Shown piece after piece: positions 34,276-44,961 of a DNA stretch of 64,000 bases. The notes under the pieces were generated by a model. It was not told where the DNA came from, ran no database searches, and saw nothing but the letters and a program-made list of their open reading frames with translations. Within the stretch, counting starts at the first letter, position 1; every line of letters starts with the position of its first letter. The position numbers were made by a program, and so were the translations under genes. The DNA is from Pascua guehoae. Lineage: Eukaryota > Basidiomycota > Tremellomycetes > Trichosporonales > Trichosporonaceae. The stretch is taken from NCBI GenBank assembly GCA_001600415.1, contig BCJX01000003.1, positions 67,617-131,616 on the forward strand, given 5' to 3'.

Positions 34276-35544
34276 GGCGCTGTGGGTGCTGGGTGGCAAG
34301 AGTCGTGGTGCGGGGTCGAGATCCGCGTGTGTGGTGGAGTGGAGTGAGTAAATGAGTACCGGAGTGCGGTAATGCGACCCCGTATCGTGCTGTTTTCTTC
34401 TCTTCGCGTTCCAGCTTTGGCACCGGGCCAAAACCAGGACCATTGCAGCATGGCCTGAAACGCACCGCGCGTCATGAGCGAGTCGGAACCCCACCTGCGG
34501 GCCGCCGGCACTGATAGCTCGCAGAACGGAGCGGCAGGGATGCAGTCCCGGGGTGGGGGCTAGAACACGTCCACGTCCACGTCCACGTCCACGTCGGTTC
34601 CGGCGTTGCGCCCTCTGTACCCCTCCACCTTTGGCACACGTCGGAACGGCGGGTGAAGAGAACAGAACTCGTCGAGACGCAACATGCGGGCGAACGAGGC
34701 CGCCTTATGACGGCCCGCGTTTCAGAGTACTCTAGACCCTAAGTGCCACAACCGTGCCGACTCTCTGCCATGTGGCATTGCCGGGGCTGCAAGGGCGGGC
34801 ACAGCAGCGTGCCTCCGTCTCCGAGTCGGCCGGGCTCGTCGGCGTCGGCGTCGGCGTCGGTATGCTTGCCTGGTCCGCTTCTAGCCTTCGATGCGTGCCT
34901 GAGGGAAGCGCCTCCCATTGTGGTTTGGTGAAGCGGCAGACCAGGCGTGGATACTTGTGTGTCTGTTCATTCTTCTTCCACTTGGCTGTGATGTACGTTC
35001 GTCCGATCAGGCAGGCCGGTGCCATTTATTCCATCGAAAGGGTGTCGACTGGAGCCTCCATGGAACAAACTCACCTCTGTGACTCGGCATGCGTGTTTGC
35101 CTCTGGTGGTGAGAAATGCATACCGTATCGCTTGCACGCACAACCAGCGGGCGATTGAGCGTGGTGCAGCACGCGGCAGGGCCATGCTCCGTTTACCAAC
35201 ACATACTGTAGCAGCACGAGTGTCGACGGGAGCAGTCTGCTCGACTCGTGTTCGTCGCGCATGAGCTTCACTTGCGTGGCCATCTCCCAATGTTGCCAAT
35301 CTCGTACCCGCACCCACACCCTCCGTTCACCTCGGAGTACACCTCGGAGCTCACCTCAGAGTTCACCTCGGAGCTCACCTCGGAGTACACCTCGGAGCTC
35401 ACCTCAGAGTTCACCTCGGAGCTCACCTCGGACGCTGCGCCGCGCGGACCGGGGAAGTGGTGCATGCTAATGTGAATGCCTACAGATACAATGTGACGGA
35501 CAGTGCCGTGAGATTTGCGGAAAAAAGCCTTAAAAAACCAACCC
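34276..35544. other. intergenic: membrane-protein promoter to SUV3 3' end
   Basis: About 1.27 kb between the start of one minus-strand gene and the stop of the next. It holds a CGTCCA hexamer run (about 34566-34595), a CGGCGT run near 34840 and the 12-base minisatellite at 35326-35433. No further gene is supported. Confidence 0.5.
35326..35433. repeat. 12-bp minisatellite, nine units
   Basis: Nine units of the form NTCACCTCGGAG or TACACCTCGGAG. Units 2-5 and 6-9 form an exact 48-base higher-order duplication. Translated on the plus strand it reads TSE followed by Tyr, Leu or Phe; on the minus strand it reads SEV repeats. It lies 112 bases beyond the SUV3 stop, so is probably in or next to its 3' UTR. 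Confidence 0.85.
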
Positions 35545-38351
35545 CTACTCTTCGTGATCCTTCTGGTGCGCCACCGACACGTTTGCCCACTTGCGCCGCC
35601 TGCCGCTCTTGTCGACGTCTTCGCGGCTCGCATACTGGACCTTTGGCTTGTCGTCCATTGCCTCGACGTTTGAGCGTGGGCGGCTGAGCGCGGCCCGCTT
35701 GTGCTTTACGCCCGGGAGGCGCTCGAGGCACATTTCAAGGACACGCTCGGTGCGGAGCTTGTACTCTGCCGCGAGGTCGCGGGCTGGGAACGCCAGTTCG
35801 AGGCGGTACGAGAGCCAGATGTAGAGGACGAGCGACTTGTGGAGCGACTCGAGGAGCGGGATGGCCGCGACAATGAGCGGGGGTGCGTGCTCGGCGCCCG
35901 GGTTGGTGCCGGCTGGCAATGGGGGCAGGGCGGCCAGTGTCTCTTCGACCTCTTGGAGCGTGTCGAGCAGCGTGCTCGGTGCCAGCACCTTGTCGAGGTC
36001 GACGTGGTACTCGTCGGCAAACGCCTGGGCCATCTTCATGAAAATCGACACCACCTTGTGGTCGCGCGAGTTGACGGGCGCCTTGGTGAAGACATCGGCC
36101 TCGGCGAGCGGCAGCACGTCGCGGAACTCTTCAATCATGTCCGACACACGAATCTTGTTGCCCCCTTCGGCCATGACCATGTGTGGGGGGAGCTTGGCAA
36201 GCGCGCAAAAGTGTGCAATCAGCTCGGAAAGCGTCGTGTCGGGCGGAAGCAGCGGCGAGAGGTGGACCAGGCCATCAAATGGCACTTCGAGAATGGCACG
36301 CGTGATCGGCGGCAGTGGGAGTGGGAGCATGTGGCGAAGTAGAGGCAGGTCGGCCCCATGAAGCGTCGTCACCACGCCGCCGGGCGACGCCACTTCGTCC
36401 GTGTTTGACCCCGGGCGCTGCTGTCCGAACCGCCCCGCCCGACCCGCAATCTGCTTGACCTGCGACAGCGACAGGGGCACCTCCCTCCGGCCGTCAAACT
36501 TGGACAGGCTTTCAAAGATGATACGCCCAATTTTACTGCTGTCAGCGGATGTGGTCTTGCAGGGTGGCCAGTGTTAATAACGGTTCGTTCTCTCCACCAG
36601 CATCTTCGACACTGGTGGTGGCGCAAAGGGGCCGCCAGCAGCTCCGATCATGCTATTTCCACCAGTAATGGGCGAAACGCGGATGCTTTACGGTTGGCCT
36701 CGTTCGCCTGGGGCACGCCCTCCTTCTGCATCGATGCGATGGTACACGAGCCACGTGTCCTTGCCAGAGATGGGATATGACGACGTGGTTTCGAACAATG
36801 GAGCGGCGCGGACACCATAAGCAATTTCCCAGAGCCAGTGGTTGAATCAGACCACCTGGTCTATCCGCTGCTGTCCACATGCCTTCCACATGCCCTCCAC
36901 ACGTCATGAGAGACCAAGATACCAGTCCCTTGCCAACCAAAACCGCACGCCGCGACTCACAGATTCAAACCCATGCCAACCGCGTCGCTCGCCACGAGCA
37001 CCTCTGCCCGCCCGTTGTCATCATTAAACTCGCGCGCCTGGTCCGCACGCGTCTCAGGTGGCAACGCGCCGTACACGACGGCACAGCGCGTCCCGAGGGT
37101 ACCTTCAACGGCGCGCTTGACTGCAAACACGTTTGATCTTGAAAAAGTAACGATGCAGTCTCCAGGCTTGACATTGTTCCAGTTTCCCTCGAGCGCCTCG
37201 TCGGCGACGGTGAGGGGTGTGAGGCGGTCGTACCTGTTGACGGTGAGGGTGTCGCCCTTGAACGAGTCGATCAAGGCCGACAAGAGCTGAAGGGTAGTTT
37301 CGTCTCCGCACAGGTGAATGTCGCGGGCATTGACACCCATGAGGGCCGCCGTCCACGCGCCGCCGCGCTGGGCGTCACCGAGCATCTGGATCTCGTCAAT
37401 GACGACCACGTCCCATGGCTCGCCGTTGTTTCCGTTGAGGGGAACCATTTCGACCGTGCACGACACGAGGCCGGCGTCGGGCTCGACGACACGCCGTTCC
37501 TCGCCTGTAATGAGGTTGCATGCGCGGCCCACGCCGCCGAGCTCGCCGACCGAGCCGAGGTTGATGCGCTCCCACACCTCGTGCGCGAGGAGACGCAGAG
37601 GACCGGCATACACGCCCGTCTTGGCCTTGGACAGCGACTTGAGCGCATTGTACGTCTTGCCCGAGTTGGTCGGCCCAATGTGCAGGTGGAAGCGGCGCGA
37701 GAGCGACCGCGCGGGCAGGTACGTCTGCGCAATGTTGGACAAGTCGGTGACGGTCAGGATGGACCCGATGTGCAGCCGCAAGTGCTCGGGGCCATTGACG
37801 CGCGCAAACTCGAGCAGGTGGCGGAGGAATGCTCCCTCAAACAGCGTGCCATACGACCCCGACTCGTAACCAAGAATGAGCCCCTGCGCATCCCACCCCT
37901 GGTCCGCCATGGCTTTGGTAATGTTCTCGACGCCGACGAGGCGTAGCCCGTTCAGATCATTCTTGGTCTTATCCAGCCACGCGTACGCGACCTCGCGGCC
38001 TTCCTCTTCGGAAAACCCATACGCCGCGAGGCGATCGTGCAGCCGGCTCGACTCGACCCATTCGTCTAGACGTCCCGAGAGAATAACGGGTAGGCTCGTT
38101 GGACGAAGCTTGACTGTTGGTCGGGGTGCAGTCACACGGTATCGTGAGGGTGTTCGGGAGAGCCCTCCTCGTTCGCTGTCGCCGTGACGTTCATATGATT
38201 TTGAACTCTTGCGGTCGCCTTTGCGTGACGGGTTGCGCTCGAGCACAGCTGTGGTGCAAAGCGATCGTAATGGTGTCAAGCTAGCACGGGCAATGCGGTG
38301 GTGATTGAGACGGCATAGTGGTCGGAGGACCACATGGCGTGCGAGAGACAT
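35545..38351 (-). CDS. SUV3: mitochondrial ATP-dependent RNA helicase SUV3
   Basis: DExH-type helicase that unwinds RNA for degradation by the mitochondrial degradosome. Two exons, 38351-36961 and 36535-35545, give 793 residues. The first 40 residues are Arg-rich without acids (MSLARHVVLRPLCRLNHHRI), a mitochondrial targeting peptide. Motif I is GPTNSGKTYNAL, motif II VVIDEIQMLGD, and the helicase C-terminal motifs are VASDAVGMGLNLKIGRIIF and VKQIAGRAGRFG. A SUV3 C-terminal region follows, then a basic tail ending VAHQKDHEE. The intron (36536-36960) splits LN/LKIGR and is about 425 bases, much longer than most here. The start is the first ATG giving a presequence. Confidence 0.96.
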
Positions 38352-38904
38352 GTCTCGTGGTGATGGTTCTAGTCAATGGTGGTGGTGGTGTGTTGATGGA
38401 TGTTCGTGTACAGTACGCTGGGCGGCAAAATATGTTCAAACGTTTTGGGTGTCGACCCAAAAGGTGGAGGCTCCGTCCGAAATCCGCTCGCGGGTAATGC
38501 CATTAGAAGAAGCTTGTGGTCCTTTCTAATTTCAGGGACTAATGATAATAGTGCCTTAAACTGTCCGGAATCAGCGCCGCCCCTCGTACACTCGTCCAAG
38601 TTGCAAGTTGCCCACCCACAGCTGCTGCACTGCTGCACTCTGCCTGGCTGCACTGGCCGTTTGCGGGCGGGCGCTAGTGTGCGGATGCGGCGGGCGGGCG
38701 GGTGGCGGTCCCTTGCGGCTTTGAATAATGAATGCATCCACCTCGAGACGAACGAACGCACGCATGCATGCATGCATGCATGCGGCGGCGGGGTGGATGG
38801 TGGGGCTCGGGGGCTCGGGGCTTTGCCACAACATCACCCCCAATTACTCCGCTAGTCACCATCCTCATCATCATCATCATCATCATCATCATCACCGTTA
38901 CTCT

Positions 38905-38953
<49 letters not shown>

Positions 38954-39281
38954 GTCCATTCGGCGTCGTTGTGTCGGACACGATACTGTCCCCAGGTGAG
39001 TTTTCGGACGTGGAATGCTGGGTTGCTCTGCCAGCAGGCCGGGATCTGTGGGGTGTGTGACGGTCCCTGGTCACAGTGCCTACCTATGTGCCCAACTCGA
39101 GGGCTCTCTGCCTGCAGCTGCCTGGCATGCCTGGGCTGGGTGGGCTGGATGGTGATGATCCATTGGCTATTCCCTCGTGTTGTTCTAAACTTACCACGGC
39201 CTACCTACCTACCTACACTGTCCAGTACGAGCATTTGCTGCACCTGCACCTGCACCTGCACCAGGGCATCCACCACCCACC
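38352..39281. other. divergent promoter region SUV3 / PH-domain gene, rich in microsatellites
   Basis: This 930-base stretch between divergent starts contains (GCAT)n at 38762-38783, (CAT)n at about 38865-38893, (TC)n at about 38907-38947 and a CTAC run near 39210. The polypyrimidine tract may serve the PH-domain gene promoter. No ORF is convincing. Confidence 0.55.
38907..38947. repeat. (TC)n microsatellite
   Basis: About twenty TC units in an unbroken run. Confidence 0.9.
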
Positions 39282-42200
39282 ATGTCGGCCAAACCCCCAC
39301 AATGGTCACTACCACATCAACCACCACCCACCATCACAACCCAACACACCACTATTCAACAACACCCACAACTCTCTCTACCCCATCAACCCAGCCAGCT
39401 CGGCCAGGCCACAGTGGCCACCACCCAGCTCACCCACTCGCAACTCACGTCGCCCACCAACCCCCTGTCCCCATCTCAGCATTCCCCGTCGCAACCGCCG
39501 GTGAACCGCGGTGCAACAGGCACCACCACCACCACCACCCCACACGCCGCACAGCCCCAACCACAGCCGTCGGCACCGCCGCCGTCGCGCGCAGAGGTTG
39601 AGCGCAAGCTGTCTGTCAAGACGCCAAAGCAGCCCCCGGCGCAGCGTAGAAAGGTGAGCATTGCAGAACAAGAGTAAGCCAAAGGCGAAGCCTGTGGTGC
39701 CAAACACATGAGGGGGACGGCGGCATCGGCGCACGGCCCTCTTCCTTGTAGAGTGTGCATGGTGTGTGCTGGTGTGGGTGGTGGTCATTGCGCGTGTCAC
39801 CTTTTTCTCCCCTCCCCTGCACATCGTGTCAGCCGTCGTCGGAAATCGTCGTCTAGAATCAAGGCCATCCCCCCATGTGTGCCGTGTGCAGAGCACCCTC
39901 ATGGCAGGCATGGGCATGTGTGCTTGCGAGCGAGGCGAGGCGGGGCCAGGCGAGCCGCGCCGCGCGCTCCGATCTGTCTAGCAGTCAGCTCTCCAGCCTG
40001 GCCTCGTCTCTGTGGGCATGGGCGTATCCACACACGCACGACACCCACCTCCACTCGTCTTGCGCACAAACACCTCTTTCATCCTCGACTGTCACGCCAA
40101 ACCCGTCGCATCTCCATCTCCATCTCGTCCTTGACCACTGACCTCCTTTCCAGCCACAAAACCCGCCCCAGTCCCCCATTGCACTAGGATCCGGCAACGA
40201 GTCGGACTCGTCGTCGGTAGCCTCGTCCCAGTTCCCGCTGCCTCCGCTCATCACGGCGCCCACCACGGCGTTTGGGAACCACTTTCTCACATCGTCGCCG
40301 GCCGGATCGCCGGCGACTGCACACCCCCCGCCCAACCCCGTTCACGGAAGCATGCACGGCGGGCTGAGCGCGATCGCCGAGGCTGAGCGCCAGGCGAGCC
40401 TCGATGTGGGCGACGCCACCGAGGACGCAGACTACGAAGAGGGCGAAGACTCGGAGGTCGACCAGGGCACAATGGAGGAGCTCGAGCGCGGGATGGAGGT
40501 CAAGAGCGGCTTCCTTATCAAGAAACAGGAACGCCGAAAGGTGCGGGCTCGGCACATGCAGCGACTGACTAGTGAGGGGGGTTGGGCTGACGGCAGATCT
40601 GGAAGAAGAAGTGGTTTGTTCTCCGCGGTACAAAGCTCGCCTACTACAAGGACAACAGGGTAGGTCACACTTACACTTGCTCTTGGCCTCGCGCTGACAA
40701 CCACAGGAGTACTCGCTCTCGCGGGCAATCGACCTGCGGCAGGTCCACTCTGTGGTCCCCGTCGCTGCTGAAAAGCAAAAGCACCCATTTGCCTTTGCGA
40801 TTGTGACGTCGGACCGGACGTTTTTCGTCGAGGCGCTGTCGTCCGAGGAGCGAGACGACTGGATCCGCGCAATCAACAGTGTCCGCAAGCGCATGAGCGA
40901 TCGCGAGGACGAAGAGGCGCGGCGCCGGGAAAAGTCCGAGGCCAAGGCCGTCCCCGTCCCTGCGCGACAGGCGACGCAGGGCGAAGTGGACACGCACCAG
41001 GGGACGAGGACGAGCGCGATGACAAGCGGCGTGTCGACATCCCCTTCTGTTTCAGGCAGTTACTTTCACCATCGCCAGAACTCGTCGTTCCAGGCTGGGC
41101 CATCGACGTCGTTCCCAACCCAGAACGCTGGATACCAGACTGGATCGTCATACCAACAAGGGACGCCGTTCCAGCCTGGCTTCTCTCCGTTCCAGGGCGC
41201 CACATCGCCAGGCGGTGGTGCGCCCCAGCCGTCTTCGTCGTCCAATGCGCGTTTGACCAACATCTCCACCACGAACCGTTCACCATCCAAGACGGCCGCG
41301 CCTCCACCGAGTGCAATGTCGCCCAGTGCCGCGACCGTGAACCGCCGGCTTTCCAACCCGATCCCCGTCCCCAAAAACGTCCAAGCGCGGATGGGAGCGA
41401 CTGGCGGCCGCCGCGAGGCATCTGGCGGGCCACCCGTCGTTGTCCAAGGTGTCAGTCCCGAACACGGGCCAAATGCCTCGCTCAGCCCACCCAACACGAC
41501 GCCGTACTTTGTCAGCTCGGATGAAGACGAGGCGTACTTTTCCGATCCGCATGCGGCATGGCAAGAGCCCGTGCCAACAGAACCACAAGCCCCCGTCGAC
41601 CCAAACAAGGTCATTCTCGGCAGTTATCTCATGAAGAAGAGCCGCAAGACGGCGCGTGAGGCGTGGCGCAAGCGGTGGTTTTTCCTCACGTCGACTGGTA
41701 TCACGTACGCCAAGAACCATATGGTGAGTCGGCGCGGAAGTAGACCATATCGCTGATTGCCAGGACGCACGCGCATTAACATTCATCCCACTCGCGTCGA
41801 TTCTCGACGTCTTTTCCATCGAAACGGCCGAGGACGGCGACGACGGCGACTCGTCCGAGCCTGAGAGCAAGCACCAGCAGCCCGCGCGGCGCACGTCGAT
41901 ACGCACGCGCCCGCCGCAGTCGTCTGCAGCCCAGGAACACCTCATCCGCATTGTCACGTCCAAGCGGCGGTACGACCTGTGCGCCCCCAGCGAAGAGGAG
42001 GAGATCAAGTGGATTGCGTCGATCCGCGCGCTCATCAACCGCGAGCGCGAGCGCCACGCCGGCTCGACGGGCAACCAAGGCAACCAGGGCAACCAGAACC
42101 AGAACCAGGGCAACACCCAGGCTTCGGCCGCGCAGGGCAACACTGGCCCGCTCAGCCCACGTACCGAAGCCCCACCGCCAAAGTTTGTGCCCAGCAACAA

Positions 42201-42345
42201 CACTGTGCCCACCATTGCGCAGCAGCCACCCACGCCCGCCAGTCTACCACCTGCGAGTCCGACAATGTCGACGCGCGACTACTTGGACAACAACGGCTCG
42301 CCAACACGTGCGCGGCCCAGCCGGGCAGCCGATGTTGTGCGATAG
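39282..42345 (+). CDS. tandem pleckstrin-homology domain protein
   Basis: Probable phosphoinositide-binding adaptor at a membrane. Five exons, 39282-39653, 40154-40540, 40597-40659, 40707-41723 and 41764-42345, join in frame. The N-terminus is Gln/Pro/Thr-rich and disordered. The first PH domain begins VKSGFLIKKQERRKIWKKKW, continues FVLRGTKLAYYKDNREYSLS, and has its closing helix at SSEERDDWIRAINSVRKRM. A Ser/Pro/Gly-rich linker of about 250 residues follows. The second PH domain runs from LGSYLMKKSRKTAREAWRKR through FFLTSTGITYAKNHM to EEEIKWIASIRALINRER, where the helix tryptophan is kept. The tail is Asn/Gln-rich. Two PH domains resemble yeast Opy1, but the long disordered regions are not Opy1-like, so I give no symbol. 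Confidence 0.85.
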
Positions 42346-42849
42346 CGACGGAGACGGGGTATTTGGGCTACATGGCGGGGCCAATCTCGTGATCGAGACG
42401 GGCACCAACCTTTAATTGTGCAAGAGCTGTACTGGACTGGAAGTATTGTCGCCAGCTAGCATTATGTGGATTAGGGCCACGGGACGTAGATACACAACAT
42501 AGTACACGACGTAGTACACCTTTGCAACGCGCTGGTCGACGTGAAAAGTGCAGAGTGCGCATGTACATGGGATCTATGGTAGGCGGGGTATATATGCCAG
42601 GCTGGTACTGTCTGTGGTCTTTGACGTGGGCGACGTGGGCGACGTGGTCGGTGTGGTCGGCGTGGTCGGCGTGGGGCGTGGTCTCCGACGGGTCTCCGAG
42701 CCAGTCGAAGGTGAGGTGTGGGGTGGGGTAGAGCGTGGTGGGAGTATCGGTAGCAGAGCATCGGTGGTGAAGCATGTGGATCAATAGGACATGCAGGACC
42801 GACACAGTGTCCGACAACCAGAATCGAAAGTAATCCAGAATCGGACAGT
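42346..42849. other. intergenic: convergent 3' ends of PH gene and ERG1
   Basis: Contains imperfect GACGTGGGC/GGTCGGCGT repeats (about 42622-42680). An ORF crossing this region is only read-through past the ERG1 intron and carries no domain. Confidence 0.5.
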
Positions 42850-44961
42850 CTACGACATCTTCAACTCGCTCAGCATGACGGGGAGGAAGACGACGCATGC
42901 AGTGTAGAACTGGCGTCAGCGGGGTGCGTGGGGGTTGCAAGCCAAGGGGCAAGACGCGTCTAGGTCGCAGATGATAGCGGCCTGGCGGCTGCTGTGTACT
43001 CACAATCCTAAAGCTCAAGAAAATGTACTCTGGCACCTGGAGCCAGGTTGGTGGCACTGGCTTTCCGCGCCCGTCTGTTGGGAGGCCCTGGTGGAAGAGG
43101 ATGTAGATTGAGTAGAATGCGACGCAGAAAAAGTGCGAAAAGAGCGCCCATGGACTGGGCTTGAGTGCGCTGAGGAGGCCGACGGGGCCGGCGACACACT
43201 CGCCGCCGCGCTCAAAGTACTTGAAGCATCCTTCGCGGAGGACTGCGAGGTCGGTGTTTGCGCCGCCAAACAGGTCGTAGAGGGCGACCGAGAGGACATT
43301 GACGGTGCCCGCGAGGGCCTTGCGTTTCCAGAACCAGTCCTTGAGGCGGTCGGAGATGACGTCCCAGCGCTCGAGGCCCTGGCGGCCTGCGGGCAGGTCG
43401 TCGTCGGGTTTCAGGTACTGGGTGAGGAGGACGGCGTCGGAGAAGGCGACCGTCATGCCGCCGCCCGTGAGGGGGTGGCGCATATTCCACGCGTCGCCGA
43501 CCATGATGGCGCCGCACAGGCCGTCGCCCTGCATGCTGGGGGGCAGGAACGAGTTTGGCATCGTGCGCAGGCGCTGCGTGTCGAGCGCGTGGCGGATACC
43601 CCCGTGGAGCTCCTCGGGCAGGTGGGGCAGGTAGTCGTCGAGAATGGCGCGCTTGAGGCTCCCGTCCGCGACGCTCGGCAGTTTACCTTTGACGTCGACG
43701 AGGAGGCGCACTTCGCGCGCCCGGTCGCCAATCTGGTACAGCAGCACGGGGCCGGCGGGCGTCAGACACACGGTCCCGCAGTACTTGAGCGGCAAGTCGA
43801 CGTCTTTGAGCACCACGCCCACAAAGTGGCTCCGCAGCACGGGGGTCGGCACACGCTGCCCCGGCTGCGTGCGAAACTTGGAGAAACACCCGTCGGCGAT
43901 AATCGTCAAGGGCGCAAACACGCTCCGCTCCGCACCGCCCTCGGCCTTGACCGCCGCTCGCACGCCAATCACATGCCCCGTGTGCGGGCAGTACTCGAGG
44001 TCCTTGACGGTGGCCTCGACGACGGTCGCCCGCGGCGCGTCCGCGATACACTTGCGCCGCAGCGCCTGGATAAACCGCCCGTGGTGGAACGACCGCCCCT
44101 CCTTGCGCCCGCTCGCGCAGGTGACTGCCCACGCAGAGGCGCCGGCAGGCGCCGATGCCGCCGAACCCGTGGCCGCTCCGGATTTCTCCGCAGCGTACCC
44201 GTTGCCGTCCCCCGCGTGTCCGTTCGCATGCCCGTTCGCGTGTCCGTTGGCGTGTCCGTTCGCGTGTCCGTTCGCGTGCCCGTTCGCAACTCCATTCGCG
44301 TGCCCGTTCGCCGCCCCGTTCGCCTGCTCCACAGCTCCGTTGACAAGCCCCGGCTCCCCCTCCCCGAGGTCGGGGTACGGAATCCCCACCCGCCGCGCGC
44401 CCGCGAGCACGCAGTATCCCTCGACGGGCGTGGCGTCGATGCCCTCGAGCGTGTCCGCGAGGCCCAGCTCGGCGAGGGCCGCCACGCCGCCGGGCTGCAG
44501 GAGCTCGCCGACGATGCGGTCGGGCTCGGACAGGTCGCGCTCGAGCAGGAGCACGTCGCGGCCCGCGTGCGAGAGCGAGTAGGCGAGGGCGCAGCCGGCG
44601 ACGCCGCCGCCGATTACGATGATTTCGGGGGTGAGCGAGGAGAGCTGGTGTTAGTGGGCTGNNNNNNNNNNNNNNNNNNNNNNNNNNNNNNNNNNNNNNN
44701 NNNNNNNNNNNNNNNNNNNNNNNNNNNNNNNNNNNNNNNNNNNNNNNNNNNNNNNNNNNNNGGTGACTGGCCGGTGTGGGGCGTGGGGGGGAGGGGAGGG
44801 TGGTTGAGAGCGCGAGTGGGATCGCTCGAGATGACCTCCAAGTGCTCTCCCAGTACTCTTCACGCCGCTGGGTAAGGGGAGTGTGGATCTCGAGCTCGAC
44901 ACCTTTCGACACCTTGACAACTCACAGAAGGGGTACTAGGCCCCGGAGTCGCGTTGGCCAT
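42850..44961 (-). CDS. ERG1: squalene epoxidase (squalene monooxygenase), N-terminal exon structure interrupted by gap
   Basis: FAD enzyme of the ER and lipid droplets that makes 2,3-oxidosqualene, the first oxygen step of ergosterol synthesis and the allylamine target. The FAD-binding region VIGGGVAGCALAYSLSH leads into LLLERDLSEPDRIVGELLQP. Later motifs are FHHGRFIQALRRKC, the DG motif in IIADGCFSKFR, and GDAWNMRHPLTGGGMTVAFS. The last exon (42909-42850) encodes FYTACVVFLPVMLSELKMS and joins 43004 as FLSFRI/FYTAC. A hydrophobic C-terminal membrane region precedes it. A (HANG)n repeat of about 60 residues is inserted before FHHGRF. The probable first exon begins at 44961 with MANATPGPSTPS; between it and the FAD motif lies the 100-N gap, so the 5' structure is incomplete. 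Confidence 0.93.
44213..44320. repeat. ERG1: 12-bp tandem repeat coding for HANG in ERG1
   Basis: Units of the type CGTGTCCGTTCG repeat through this interval and read as His-Ala-Asn-Gly on the minus strand, with slight variants (Val, Gly). The repeat is coding and in frame. Confidence 0.85.
44662..44761. other. assembly gap (100 N)
   Basis: Run of exactly 100 N near the 5' end of ERG1. Confidence 1.

Noticed and set aside
35326..35433. Possible CRISPR-like array
   Set aside because: Units are contiguous 12-mers without spacers; it is a minisatellite in a eukaryotic genome.
38732..39601. 289-codon plus-strand ORF upstream of and overlapping the PH gene
   Set aside because: It reads through (GCAT)n, (CAT)n and (TC)n microsatellites as coding, and is out of frame with the PH gene start.
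43133..44875. 580-codon plus-strand ORF opposite ERG1, crossing the N gap
   Set aside because: Antisense shadow of squalene epoxidase, and it counts unknown bases as coding.
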